This document shows positions 1 to 7,925 of a stretch of DNA of 31,143 bases, in pieces (the first letter of the stretch is position 1; each line of letters starts with the position of its first letter). Position numbers and translations under genes: made by a program. Location of the stretch: assembly GCA_038241115.1 (NCBI GenBank), contig JBBRGA010000021.1:1-31143 (forward strand), read 5' to 3'. A model generated the notes under the pieces. That model did no database searches. It was not told the DNA's origin and was given only the letters and a program-made list of their open reading frames with translations. The stretch comes from JANYJJ01 sp038241115 (GTDB lineage Bacteria; Pseudomonadota; Gammaproteobacteria; Burkholderiales; Burkholderiaceae_C).

Positions 1-1038
1 GATGAAGTCGACCACGATCAGGCCTGCCAAGTCGCGCAGGCGCATCTGGCGGGCAATTTCGTCGGCCGCTTCCAGGTTGGTGCGGGTGGCGGTTTCTTCG
101 ATGTCTGAGCCGCGCGTGCTGCGCGCTGAGTTCACGTCCACTGACACCAAAGCCTCGGTGTGGTCAATCACGATGGCGCCGCCCGAAGGCAGGTTCACGG
201 TGCGTGAAAACGCGGTCTCGATCTGGTGCTCTATCTGGAAGCGGCTGAACAGCGGCGCGTCGTCGCGGTAGCGCTTTACTTTGTGCGCTGTCTCGGGCAT
301 CACGTGACTCATGAACTGCTGAGCCTGCTCGTAGATGTCGTCGGTGTCGATCAGGATCTCACCGACGTCGGCGGTGAAGTAGTCGCGGATGGCGCGGATC
401 ACCAACGAGCTTTCCTGGTAAATCAGGAAGGCGCCTTTGCCCGCTTTGGAAGCGCCGTCGATGGCGTCCCACAGCTTGAGCATGTAGTTCAAGTCCCACT
501 GCAATTCCGGCGCGCTGCGGCCTATGCCGGCGGTGCGCGCAATCAGGCTCATGCCTTTGGGATATTCCAGCTGGTCGAGGTTCTCTTTGAGCTCTTCGCG
601 TTCTTCGCCTTCGATGCGTCGGCTCACACCGCCGCCGCGCGGGTTGTTGGGCATCAGCACCAAATAACGACCGGCCAAACTGACCATCGTGGTCAGGGCT
701 GCGCCCTTGTTGCCGCGCTCTTCTTTTTCAACTTGAACCAGCAACTGGTCGCCATCTTTGATCGCGTCCTGGATGCGCGCGGTGCGCACGTCCACGCCAT
801 CGCGGAAGTAGTTGCGCGAGATTTCCTTGAACGGCAAAAATCCGTGACGGTCCTCGCCGTAGTCAACGAAGCAAGCTTCCAGCGAAGGCTCGACGCGCGT
901 GACCACGGCCTTGTAGATATTGCCTTTGCGCTGTTCGCGGCCCTCAATTTCAGTTTCGAAATCGAGCAGTTTTTGGCCATCGACGATGGCGAGGCGACGC
1001 TCTTCGGGCTGCGTCGCGTTGATCAGCATGCGTTTCAT
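1..1038 (-). CDS. rne: Ribonuclease E, N-terminal catalytic part (runs off left edge)
   Basis: RNase E is the essential endoribonuclease of the degradosome; it processes rRNA and tRNA and starts mRNA decay at the inner membrane face. The visible 346 codons begin MKRMLINATQPEERRLAIVDG. The S1 RNA-binding domain spans about residues 36-120. The 5'-sensor motif IARTAGIG is at about 166-173 (R168, T169). The DNase I-like catalytic part includes SVDVNSAR with D301 and VVDFI with D344, which by alignment from memory correspond to the two Mg2+-binding aspartates (E. coli D303 and D346). The ATG at 1038 is preceded by AGGAG at 1044-1048. The rest of the catalytic domain, the Zn-link and the C-terminal scaffold lie outside the window. 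It is divergent from rluC, as is usual in proteobacteria. The family assignment is very secure. Confidence 0.97.
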   Translation of the reverse strand, partial: MKRMLINATQPEERRLAIVDGQKLLDFETEIEGREQRKGNIYKAVVTRVEPSLEACFVDYGEDRHGFLPFKEISRNYFRDGVDVRTARIQDAIKDGDQLLVQVEKEERGNKGAALTTMVSLAGRYLVLMPNNPRGGGVSRRIEGEEREELKENLDQLEYPKGMSLIARTAGIGRSAPELQWDLNYMLKLWDAIDGASKAGKGAFLIYQESSLVIRAIRDYFTADVGEILIDTDDIYEQAQQFMSHVMPETAHKVKRYRDDAPLFSRFQIEHQIETAFSRTVNLPSGGAIVIDHTEALVSVDVNSARSTRGSDIEETATRTNLEAADEIARQMRLRDLAGLIVVDFI

Positions 1039-1051
1039 GTTCACTCCTAAG

Positions 1052-1103
1052 CCGTCGCCACAGAGGTGGCCGGCGGTTCAACGAGCTGCCTTTTCCTGAA
1101 CCG
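1052..1103 (-). promoter_or_regulatory. Two candidate hairpins in the rne leader
   Basis: Reading the rne transcript, a perfect 7-bp inverted repeat (CGGTTCA / TGAACCG, 1074-1080 and 1097-1103) encloses a 16-nt loop. Nearer the start codon, GCCAC/GTGGC (1057-1061 with 1066-1070) forms a tight stem with a 4-nt loop, and CCG/CGG (1052-1054 with 1071-1073) can extend it after a 2-nt bulge. They sit immediately upstream of the AGGAG site, a position where structure could affect translation or RNase E binding. Function is inferred only from position and from the known autoregulated leader of E. coli rne. Confidence 0.4.
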
Positions 1104-1739
1104 GACTCAGTGTGGTGAGGAGTGGGGTTCAGTAAGCAGCGAATTGATGCACGAGTGACGTGATTGAACCGGGAAGGAATCGCCCTGGACTGCTGCTGGC
1201 CGGGGTCGGTCAGAGAAGCAGCGTTGGCGCGTGCGTGGCAATGACGCAAGCGTTGGCGCATCCTGCTGCGCGCCTGTTCGCCGAGTGGGCGAGAGTGCGC
1301 TGGAGCGGGTCGGCCGTGTCTGGGAGCCGCGTCCGGTTGCACTTGGGCGCATGTGGTTGGCCAGACGGGCCGACATGCGCAAGGGGTGCAAGGGGAGTGG
1401 GGTTGGAGACAACATTCGCGTGGTCACTGAACGCGGGCTGAAGGCGGGCCGCAACACAAACGTCGCGAGCTTTGTCTTCAACCAGAAAACCTTGGTACTT
1501 TCCAGGGCACCATGCCCCGGCAGTTCGTTCTACGTTTGCTCTGCCGCACCGTTTTGTGGGCTGCCCATTCACTGTGGGAAAGGGCCCGCCACACGCAAGA
1601 TGCGCTGCATCACCATTTTTAGCTTTCTCTTAGACCGTGCGAAGCTCTAAGCACCACGATTTAACGCCTTCAGCGTTGATTTGAAGCCCGAGTAAACTCA
1701 AGAAAATCAACTACTTACAGCAGCTTCGTGGTGCACCAC

Positions 1740-1745
1740 ATTATA
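1740..1745 (-). promoter_or_regulatory. Candidate -10 box for rne
   Basis: On the minus strand the hexamer TATAAT matches the sigma-70 -10 consensus exactly. No good -35 is visible at 16-18 bp. If used, it would give an rne leader of roughly 690 nt and would overlap the rluC ribosome-binding site on the other strand. Confidence 0.3.
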
Positions 1746-1757
1746 GGGGGCAAACAA

Positions 1758-2765
1758 ATGCCTTCCGGCACCGCGACAGCTCCGTCATCGTCCCAAAACG
1801 TTGCTGCGGCTCCTGGCCCCGCCCCTGCCGTCATGCGCGTCACGGTGGACGAAAGCTCGGAAGGCCAGCGCCTTGACAACTTCCTCATCAAATTGCTCAA
1901 AGGCGTGCCCAAAACGCATGTTTACCGCGTCATTCGATCCGGAGAGGTGCGCGTCAACAAAGGACGTGTTCATGCCGACACCCGACTGAGCCTGGGTGAC
2001 GAAGTCCGAGTGCCGCCCGTTCGGGTGGCCGATCGCAGCGATGAGCCGCCCGCGCCGCCGCGTGAATTTCCTGTCGTCTTTGAAGATGAGCATCTGCTGG
2101 TGATCGACAAGCCTGCCGGTGTGGCGGTGCACGGCGGCAGCGGCGTCAGTTTTGGTGTGATCGAACAACTGCGCCAAGCGCGGCCCAGCGCCAAATTTTT
2201 GGAGCTCATTCACCGCCTCGACAAAGAAACGTCGGGTTTGCTGATGATTGCCAAGAAGCGCTCGGCTTTGCTGGTGCTGCAAGAACAATTTCGCCAGCGC
2301 GAAACCGGCAAGACGTACGCGGCCTTGGTGCTGGGCATTTGGCCCACCGCCAAAAAAGTCATTGACACGCCGCTGCACAAGTTTCTGACCGCCGAAGGTG
2401 AGCGCCGCGTCAGAGCCGTGGACCAGAGCAATGAGGACGGTCGCCGCAGCATCACGTTGGTCAAAGTCATCAGTGCCTTCGATGGTTTCAGCCTTCTTGA
2501 CGTGACCATCAAAACCGGCCGCACCCACCAAATTCGGGTTCACTTGCTCAATGAAGGCCACGCCATTGCCGGTGATGAAAAGTACGGTGACGAACTCGTC
2601 AACGGTGCATTGGCCAAAGGCCGCGCGGTGCCCGGGATCAAGTTCAAGCGCATGTTTTTGCATGCACGCCGTCTGCGCTTTGAGCACCCCGCCAGCGGCG
2701 AGGTGATCGAGTTGCAAGTGCCGTTGCCGCCAGAATGCCAACAACTGTTAGCCGCCCTCCGATAG
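1758..2765 (+). CDS. rluC: 23S rRNA pseudouridine synthase, RluC/RluD family
   Basis: A 335-aa pseudouridine synthase that isomerises uridines in 23S rRNA (955/2504/2580 for RluC in E. coli). An N-terminal S4 RNA-binding domain covers about residues 37-90 (LDNFLIKLL, HVYRVIRSGEVRVNKG). The catalytic domain carries the HRLDKETSGLL motif with the nucleophilic aspartate at D155, followed by RTHQIRVHL. I chose the ATG at 1758 because AGGGGG at 1745-1750 sits 7 nt upstream; GTG codons at 1728 and 1731 would add 9-10 residues but lack a site. The gene is divergent from rne, the classic rne/rluC arrangement, which favours RluC over RluD. A 14-bp tandem repeat crosses the stop codon. Confidence 0.93.
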   Translation: MPSGTATAPSSSQNVAAAPGPAPAVMRVTVDESSEGQRLDNFLIKLLKGVPKTHVYRVIRSGEVRVNKGRVHADTRLSLGDEVRVPPVRVADRSDEPPAPPREFPVVFEDEHLLVIDKPAGVAVHGGSGVSFGVIEQLRQARPSAKFLELIHRLDKETSGLLMIAKKRSALLVLQEQFRQRETGKTYAALVLGIWPTAKKVIDTPLHKFLTAEGERRVRAVDQSNEDGRRSITLVKVISAFDGFSLLDVTIKTGRTHQIRVHLLNEGHAIAGDEKYGDELVNGALAKGRAVPGIKFKRMFLHARRLRFEHPASGEVIELQVPLPPECQQLLAALR

Positions 2766-2791
2766 CCGCCCTCCGATAGCCGCCCTCCGAC
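2750..2791. repeat. 14-bp tandem repeat, three copies, across the rluC stop
   Basis: The unit agccgccctccgat occurs at 2750-2763 and 2764-2777, and again with one change (final t to c) at 2778-2791. The first copy and the first bases of the second encode the end of RluC and its TAG stop; the others lie in the spacer before the HAD phosphatase. The stop is kept whatever the copy number, so slippage would alter only the spacer. Confidence 0.9.
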
Positions 2792-2820
2792 AGAACCCAT
2801 CAGCACCTTCGCGCATCGCC

Positions 2821-3483
2821 ATGACATCCCCACGCCAATTCGACCTCATTGCTTTCGACTGGGACGGCACGCTGTTCGACTCCACCGCGCTCATCACTCG
2901 CAGCATTCAGGCTGCCTGCGCGGATCTGGGTGTGACGGTGCCAAGCGAGAAAGACGCCAGCTACGTGATTGGCATGGGCTTGATTGAAGCGCTGCAGCAC
3001 GCCGCCCCTGGCCTGCCGCGCGAGCGCTACAGCGAAATGGGTCAGCGCTATCGCCACCACTACAGCCGGAGCCAGCACGAGATCAGCTTGTTCAGCGGCG
3101 CGCTGGAGATGTTGGCCGCATTGAAAGCGCGCAATCATTTTCTCAGCGTGGCCACCGGCAAATCGCGCAGCGGCTTGGACGAGGCGTTGAACAGCGTTCA
3201 GCTCAAAGGTGTTTTCGACGCCACCCGCACGGCGGATGAAACCAGTTCCAAGCCGCACCCGCAAATGTTGTTGGAATTGATGGCCACCTTGGGCGTGTCA
3301 GCCGAACGCACCTTGATGATTGGCGACACCACCCATGATTTGCTACTGGCCGTGAATGCCGGATGCGCCAGCGTGGGCGTGAGTTACGGCGCGCACGAAC
3401 CGTCCACTTTTGCGGCGCTCAAACCGCTGCACATCGCGCACACGGTGGCCGATTTGAGCGCCTGGTTGGCAGCCAATGCCTGA
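2821..3483 (+). CDS. HAD-superfamily hydrolase, phosphoglycolate phosphatase-like
   Basis: A 220-aa HAD subfamily IA phosphatase, probably cytoplasmic. Motif I FDWDGTLFDS has the nucleophile D13 and the acid D15. Motif II is in the VATGKSR segment, a conserved lysine lies in SSKPHPQM, and motif IV is MIGDTTHDLLLAVNAG. The inserted helical cap lies between motif I and motif II. The length fits the Gph/PGP-like group. Phosphoglycolate is a possible substrate but the sequence alone does not prove it. The gene starts 55 bp after rluC and is probably cotranscribed with it and with the following Rieske gene, an order I associate with Comamonadaceae genomes. The ATG at 2821 lacks a strong Shine-Dalgarno site. 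Confidence 0.88.
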   Translation: MTSPRQFDLIAFDWDGTLFDSTALITRSIQAACADLGVTVPSEKDASYVIGMGLIEALQHAAPGLPRERYSEMGQRYRHHYSRSQHEISLFSGALEMLAALKARNHFLSVATGKSRSGLDEALNSVQLKGVFDATRTADETSSKPHPQMLLELMATLGVSAERTLMIGDTTHDLLLAVNAGCASVGVSYGAHEPSTFAALKPLHIAHTVADLSAWLAANA

Positions 3484-3525
3484 TTCGTTGCGTGCTTGGT
3501 CTGGCATCTCGCTGCGTGTCGATTG

Positions 3526-3921
3526 ATGACCCCGCAACTTCAACCCAAGGTCACCGAACCTCAAATGCTGTGCGCTTCCGGCGAACTGATTGAACGAGGC
3601 CAGGCTTTTGTCTTTGACGTGCTGCACTTTCGGGAGCCGGCGCGCGGCTTTGTGCTGCGATTTGACGGCCAAATCGTCGCTTACCTGAACCGCTGTTTGC
3701 ACGTGCCCACCGAAATGGATTGGCAGCACGGCGAGTTCCTTGACGGCGACAAAGAATTCATCATGTGCTCCATTCACGGTGCAGCGTATGAGCCGCTCAG
3801 CGGGCGCTGCATAGGCGGGCCGTGTGGCAAAGGCACCCTGACAGTGCTGAAGGTGCAGGAGCGCGAAGGGCAGGTGTATTGGTATCCTTCCCGGGACACT
3901 CAACCGCCTGCTGCCCAGTGA
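3526..3921 (+). CDS. Rieske [2Fe-2S] domain protein
   Basis: A 131-aa soluble protein with the Rieske ligand pattern: C57-x-H59 (RCLHVP) and C81-x-x-H84 (CSIHGAAYEP), separated by 21 residues, followed by the GGPCGKGTL loop. The pattern indicates a low-molecular-weight Rieske ferredoxin-like electron carrier rather than the large subunit of an oxygenase, because no catalytic domain follows. There is no signal peptide. The ATG at 3526 (MTPQLQPK) is preferred over the upstream GTG at 3496, because the added residues look non-homologous and no site precedes them. It lies 42 bp after the HAD phosphatase and before the S49 peptidase. Its redox partner is unknown. Confidence 0.87.
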   Translation: MTPQLQPKVTEPQMLCASGELIERGQAFVFDVLHFREPARGFVLRFDGQIVAYLNRCLHVPTEMDWQHGEFLDGDKEFIMCSIHGAAYEPLSGRCIGGPCGKGTLTVLKVQEREGQVYWYPSRDTQPPAAQ

Positions 3922-4010
3922 TTTTTTGACTGACAGGCGCAGTGGCTGGCAGTTCAATTTTTGAATGCTTTCACGACCGACTTTTTCCGCTTGCAACCCG
4001 AGGTGATCGC

Positions 4011-5066
4011 ATGGATCCGCGCAACGATTTTCAACCCACCTCTCAAGATTTGGAGCCACCGCAGGGCTCGCCGTCTCCTTCGCCATCCGCGCCCGGACGT
4101 TCTGGTGTGGCAGCGGCCAGCGCTGCCGGTGCATCGCCGCCGCTGCACCTCGAGTCGGCGCTTGAAAAGTTTGCCGCTGCCTACCTCAAAGACCGTCGCA
4201 TCGAGCGCCGCTGGAGGGCGTTTTTCAGATTTGCGTGGTTGACGTTCTTTGCGCTCGTGGCGTGGTCTCTGTGGTCGTCACGCAACCACGTTGCCGGCGC
4301 GCCCAGTGCACCGCACACCGCCCTGATTGAAGTGCGCGGTGAGATATCAGCCGACGGCGAAGCCAGCGCCGAGCACTTGGTCAGTGCTTTGAAGACAGCC
4401 TTCGAAGAACCGTCCGCCACAGCGGTCGTGTTGCGCATGAATTCGCCGGGCGGCAGCCCTGTGCAAAGCGGCATCATTCATGATGAAATTTTGCGACTGA
4501 AGGCCTTGCACAAGAAAAAAGTGTATGCGGTGGTTGAAGAGGTTTGTGCCTCGGGCGCTTACTACATCGCGGTGGCGGCGGATGAGATTTACACCGACAA
4601 GGCCAGCGTCGTGGGTTCGATTGGCGTGCTCATGGACAGCTTTGGTTTTACCGGTGTGATGGAAAAAGTAGGGGTCGAACGCCGTTTGCTCACTGCCGGA
4701 GAAAACAAGGCCATCGGCGACCCTTTCACGCCGTTGAGTGACAAGCACCGGGCCTACATCAAAGCCTCACTCGATCAGGTTCACAACCAGTTCATCAAGG
4801 TGGTGAAAGAGGGCCGTGGCAAGCGTCTGAAAGAAACCCCGGACACGTTTTCGGGTTTGTTCTGGAACGGTGAAGAGGCCGTGAAGATGGGCTTGGCCGA
4901 CCATTTCGGCACGCTGGATTACGTGGCCCGCGAAGTGATCAAAGCCGAAGACATCATCGACTACACGCTGAAAGAAAACGTCGCGGAACGCTTGGCCAAA
5001 CGCTTCGGCGCGTCGATAGGGGCTGGGGCTGTCAAGGCGGTGTCCGGCATGGGCGGGTACCGATAA
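4011..5066 (+). CDS. S49-family membrane serine peptidase (SppA-like, short form)
   Basis: A 351-aa peptidase of family S49, which cleaves residual signal peptides or membrane proteins. A proline/serine-rich cytoplasmic N-terminus (about 1-60) precedes one transmembrane segment (about 71-88, FFRFAWLTFFALVAWSLW). The peptidase domain has MNSPGGSPVQSG, the nucleophile S181 in CASGAYYIA, and K233 in GENKAIGDPF. The 52-residue spacing equals that of the Ser/Lys dyad of B. subtilis SppA as I recall it. It is the single-domain form, unlike E. coli SppA. I chose the ATG at 4011 because AGGTG lies just upstream; an in-frame GTG at 3942 is also possible. It follows the Rieske gene with an 89-bp gap. 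Confidence 0.9.
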   Translation: MDPRNDFQPTSQDLEPPQGSPSPSPSAPGRSGVAAASAAGASPPLHLESALEKFAAAYLKDRRIERRWRAFFRFAWLTFFALVAWSLWSSRNHVAGAPSAPHTALIEVRGEISADGEASAEHLVSALKTAFEEPSATAVVLRMNSPGGSPVQSGIIHDEILRLKALHKKKVYAVVEEVCASGAYYIAVAADEIYTDKASVVGSIGVLMDSFGFTGVMEKVGVERRLLTAGENKAIGDPFTPLSDKHRAYIKASLDQVHNQFIKVVKEGRGKRLKETPDTFSGLFWNGEEAVKMGLADHFGTLDYVAREVIKAEDIIDYTLKENVAERLAKRFGASIGAGAVKAVSGMGGYR

Positions 5067-5158
5067 CGTGGCAACAAAACATGGGCGGGTGAACTTCTGC
5101 AAGTGCCCGGGGCACGCGGTTTGATCTTCAAAGCGCCAGCAGAGAGCCAACCCACGCA

Positions 5159-5914
5159 ATGCGCAGCCCCGCCGCTTTGACCCAGGCGGTTCGTTTTGAT
5201 CGCCTGGACGCCCTGCGAGGTGCGGCCATTTTGTGGATGGCGGCGTTTCACTTTTGCTTTGACCTGAACCGCGCCGGTTTCATTCGCCAGAACTTTTATC
5301 TCGACCCGTTTTGGACGACGCAGCGCACTTGCATTGTCAGTTTGTTTTTGTTTTGCGCCGGGCTCGGTCAAGCGGTGGCACTGCAGCAAGGCCAGACCTG
5401 GCCGCGGTTTTGGCGGCGCTGGTCGCAGGTCGCCTGCTGCGCGGTGCTGGTGACGGCGGGGACGATATTGATGTTCCCCAAAAGCTTCATCAGTTTCGGC
5501 GTGCTGCACGGCATTGCGTTGATGCTCATCATCACGCGCTTCACTGGCGCTTGGGGACGCTGGTTGTGGCTGGCCGGTGCGCTTGCGTTGCTGCTTCCCA
5601 GCTTGATACAGCACCCTTTTTTTGACACTCGCTGGACCAACTGGGTCGGCCTGGTGACAAGAAAGCCGGTGACCGAAGACTACGTGCCTTTGTTGCCCTG
5701 GTTGGGCGTGATGTGGTGGGGCATGGCCTGTGGCCAATGGTTGTTGAGTCACGCGCGCGGCGCATTGGCGGGAGACGTGCCCTTCGTACTGCGGCCGCTG
5801 GCAGTTTTGGGCCGCTGGTCGCTGAGTTTTTACATGCTGCATCAGCCCATATTCATCGGCGCTTTGATGCTGCTTGCGATGGTCTTTCCTGCGACGCTGA
5901 GCACCTTGCGCTGA
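5159..5914 (+). CDS. DUF1624 / heparan-alpha-glucosaminide N-acetyltransferase-like membrane protein
   Basis: A 251-aa polytopic inner-membrane protein. The N-terminal signature RFDRLDALRGAAILWM followed by H31 in AAFHFCFDLNRAGF is typical of the DUF1624 (HGSNAT catalytic domain-like) family, related to acyltransferase membrane proteins. About seven hydrophobic segments follow, including FLFCAGLGQAVAL, VLVTAGTILMF, WLWLAGALALLLP and a final IGALMLLAMVF. SFGVLHGIALML is another family-like segment. The bacterial substrate is not known; transfer of an acyl group to a periplasmic glycan is a family-level guess. It lies 92 bp after the S49 peptidase and 24 bp before rlmB, so it may share their transcript. 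The start is the ATG at 5159, without a strong Shine-Dalgarno site. Confidence 0.85.
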   Translation: MRSPAALTQAVRFDRLDALRGAAILWMAAFHFCFDLNRAGFIRQNFYLDPFWTTQRTCIVSLFLFCAGLGQAVALQQGQTWPRFWRRWSQVACCAVLVTAGTILMFPKSFISFGVLHGIALMLIITRFTGAWGRWLWLAGALALLLPSLIQHPFFDTRWTNWVGLVTRKPVTEDYVPLLPWLGVMWWGMACGQWLLSHARGALAGDVPFVLRPLAVLGRWSLSFYMLHQPIFIGALMLLAMVFPATLSTLR

Positions 5915-5938
5915 ACTTGATGCCGCTACCATCGTGCG

Positions 5939-6682
5939 ATGGCCACACACATGCTCTTCGGCTTTCACGCCGTCACGATCCGCCTCAAAACCGCACCCAA
6001 GTCCGTCATTGAAATTCACCATGATGTGGCGCGCCGCGACCAGCGCATGCGCCAATTGCTGGACCGCGCGAAAGACGCGGGTGCGCGCCTCATTGACAGC
6101 GACGACGACAAGCTCCAGAGGCTGTGTGGCACGCACCGCCATCAGGGTGTGGTGGCGCGCGCGGAAGTCATTGCACTGAGCCACTCTTTGGACGACACGC
6201 TGGATGCCGCTGAAGGCGACCCGCTGGTGCTGGTGCTGGACGGCATCACCGATACGCACAACCTGGGCGCCTGTTTGCGCGTGGCCGATGGTGCGGGCGT
6301 GCATGCGGTGGTCGCGCCCAAGGATCACGCGGTCGGTCTGAACGCCACGGTGGCCAAGGTATCCAGCGGGGCGTCTGACACCGTGCCCTACATGATGGTC
6401 ACCAACTTGGCGCGCAGCCTGAACGAGCTGAAAGAACGCAGCATCCGCGTGATTGGATTGTCAGATGCGGCGACCAAGTCGCTCTATGACGCAGACCTCA
6501 GCGGCCCGGTGGCTTTGGTGCTGGGCGCCGAAGGCAGCGGCATGCGCCAACTCACCGCCAAGACCTGCGACGAACTCGTGAGCTTGCCCATGCACGGCGC
6601 GGTAGAAAGCCTGAACGTGTCAGTGGCAGCGGGCATTTGCCTGTACGAAGTGATCCGGCGTCGCGGCGCCAGCGCAAAGTGA
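5939..6682 (+). CDS. rlmB: 23S rRNA (guanosine-2'-O)-methyltransferase RlmB
   Basis: A 247-aa SpoU-family (SPOUT) methyltransferase that methylates the 2'-O of G2251 (E. coli numbering) in 23S rRNA using S-adenosylmethionine. The N-terminal substrate-binding domain starts with LFGFHAV and ends near HRHQGVVAR. The three SPOUT motifs are present: motif 1 DTHNLGACLR at 105-114 (N108, R114), motif 2 LVLGAEGSGM at 193-202, and motif 3 LPMHGAVESLNVSVAAGI at 216-233, with ESLN at 223-226. The presence of the N-terminal domain and the full length favour RlmB over TrmH. It lies 24 bp after the DUF1624 gene. Confidence 0.94.
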   Translation: MATHMLFGFHAVTIRLKTAPKSVIEIHHDVARRDQRMRQLLDRAKDAGARLIDSDDDKLQRLCGTHRHQGVVARAEVIALSHSLDDTLDAAEGDPLVLVLDGITDTHNLGACLRVADGAGVHAVVAPKDHAVGLNATVAKVSSGASDTVPYMMVTNLARSLNELKERSIRVIGLSDAATKSLYDADLSGPVALVLGAEGSGMRQLTAKTCDELVSLPMHGAVESLNVSVAAGICLYEVIRRRGASAK

Positions 6683-6780
6683 CCATCGGGCATCAAACGG
6701 CACAACGAAGCAGCGCAAAGCAGCGTGAATCGTTGCCAAGCGGTGAACTGAAGTCTTCTTTTTAGAACAGGAAAAACAAA

Positions 6781-7407
6781 ATGCCCGTCATCGAAGTCAA
6801 CCACCCCTTGGTTAAACACAAAATTGGCCTGCTGCGCGAGGACGAAATCTCGACCAAGAAATTTCGCGAATTGACCAACGAATTGGCGCGCCTGCTCACC
6901 TACGAAGCCACCGCCGACTTTCCGCTGGACAAGATCAAGATGAAGTGCTGGAGCGGTGAAATCGAGGTCGATCAAATCGGTGGCCGCAAGGTCACGGTGG
7001 TGCCCATCTTGCGAGCCGGCATTGGCATGCTCGACGGCGTTCTTGACATGGTGCCCAACGCCAAAGTCAGTGTGGTCGGCCTCAGCCGCAATCACGAAAC
7101 CTTGCAGCCGGAAAACTACTTCGAGAAGTTTGTGGGTCACCTCGACGAGCGCACCGCGCTCATCATCGACCCGATGTTGGCCACTGCGGGTTCCATGATT
7201 GCCACCGTCGATTTGCTTAAAAGCAAAGGCTGCAAAGACATTCGCGCGCTGGTGCTGGTGGCTGCGCCCGAAGGTGTGGCGGCGCTGAACGAGGCCCACC
7301 CAGACGTGCGCTGCTGGACGGCCGCCATCGACAGTCATTTGAACGAAGTCGGCTACATCATTCCGGGGCTGGGAGATGCAGGCGACAAGATTTTCGGTAC
7401 GAAATAA
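6781..7407 (+). CDS. upp: Uracil phosphoribosyltransferase
   Basis: A 208-aa cytoplasmic enzyme that converts uracil and PRPP to UMP in pyrimidine salvage. The N-terminal VNHPLVKHKIGLLRE, the PILRAG segment at 75-80, the PRPP loop IDPMLATAGS at 129-138, and the C-terminal uracil-binding DSHLNEVGYIIPGLGDAGDKIFGT are all canonical. The length equals that of E. coli Upp. An AGGA-like site lies about 9 nt before the ATG at 6781. The 98-bp gap after rlmB shows no clear terminator, and no uraA permease is adjacent. Confidence 0.97.
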   Translation: MPVIEVNHPLVKHKIGLLREDEISTKKFRELTNELARLLTYEATADFPLDKIKMKCWSGEIEVDQIGGRKVTVVPILRAGIGMLDGVLDMVPNAKVSVVGLSRNHETLQPENYFEKFVGHLDERTALIIDPMLATAGSMIATVDLLKSKGCKDIRALVLVAAPEGVAALNEAHPDVRCWTAAIDSHLNEVGYIIPGLGDAGDKIFGTK

Positions 7408-7425
7408 GCCACGCAACAGCCGCCT

Positions 7426-7443
7426 CTCCCCCTTCGGGGGGAG
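7426..7443. terminator. GC hairpin with TTCG loop after upp
   Basis: A perfect 7-bp stem CTCCCCC/GGGGGAG closes a TTCG tetraloop 18 bp after the upp stop. It is very stable, but no T-run follows on either strand, so it may act as a Rho-assisted or mRNA-stabilising hairpin rather than a standard intrinsic terminator. From memory, CCCCTTCGGGGG-type hairpins recur between genes in Comamonadaceae, so it may be a dispersed repeat. Confidence 0.5.
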
Positions 7444-7573
7444 CGCGTTCGGGTGCCGCCATCCGGGCCGGTCTCGGCGTTTGCCAAACCAGCTTTAGAG
7501 GGATATTTGAGCGCCTGCCTGCGCCAGACACTGTGATTCACAAATCACCATGTCAACTCAGCAGGAGTAAAAA

Positions 7574-7855
7574 ATGCCTTCAATCGAACCCATCAACGCT
7601 CGATACGCGAAGCGCATGGACGCCGCCTCCGCCTTCTCGTCGTTGCGCTCGGCTTTGGCCCCAGCGGCAGCACAAGCATTGCCGACGCACGCTGCAAAAG
7701 TGCCTGTGTTTGACGCAGTCGAAATTCAGGTTGCCCTCAGCGGACCGGGCTGGTACGAATCCAGTTGGGACTTGACACAGGGTTTGGTGGTGCGCGAAAG
7801 CACGGCCGCTGGTGCGGGGAAGTTGGATGAGTGGTCCCCGTGTTTTTTTGGCTGA
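7574..7855 (+). CDS. Small uncharacterised protein (93 aa)
   Basis: I do not recognise a named family. The ATG at 7574 is well supported by AGGAG at 7563-7567. The protein starts MPSIEPINARYAKRMDAA, has an alanine-rich middle, and ends with a conserved-looking segment (GPGWYESSWDLTQGLVVRE) that includes a short DEWSP tail. No signal peptide or transmembrane segment is visible. It lies 70 bp before the oxidoreductase gene and may be cotranscribed with it. Short proteins with a similar W-x-E-S-S-x-D-L-x-x-G-L pattern seem familiar from Burkholderiales, but that is only an impression. Confidence 0.6.
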   Translation: MPSIEPINARYAKRMDAASAFSSLRSALAPAAAQALPTHAAKVPVFDAVEIQVALSGPGWYESSWDLTQGLVVRESTAAGAGKLDEWSPCFFG

Positions 7856-7925
7856 TCGCCGCTCCAATTTTTGGCGATACGCTGTGGCTCTTTTTCTTTG
7901 CCCAGCCCACCTCAAGGATCTCGCC

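Larger units (their letters stand above)
1039..1757. other. Long rne-rluC divergent intergenic region / rne leader
   Basis: About 720 bp separate the divergent rne and rluC starts. Several short ORFs cross it on both strands, but none has a good ribosome site plus a recognisable protein, so I read it as non-coding. It holds two inverted repeats close to the rne start, a TATAAT on the minus strand near the rluC start, an 11-bp direct repeat (ggagtggggtt at 1119-1129 and 1394-1404), and a second one (agcgttggcgc at 1220-1230 and 1249-1259). In E. coli a long structured rne leader mediates autoregulation by RNase E. A similar role here is an inference. Confidence 0.5.

Noticed and set aside
1231..1650. 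139-codon plus-strand ORF in the rne-rluC gap
   Set aside because: No good ribosome site, no recognisable domain, irregular composition. The region fits a non-coding leader better.
4961..6328. Long minus-strand open frame (455 codons) across the S49, DUF1624 and rlmB genes
   Set aside because: It spans three genes with convincing motifs on the plus strand, and its own translation is low-complexity His/Gln/Arg sequence.
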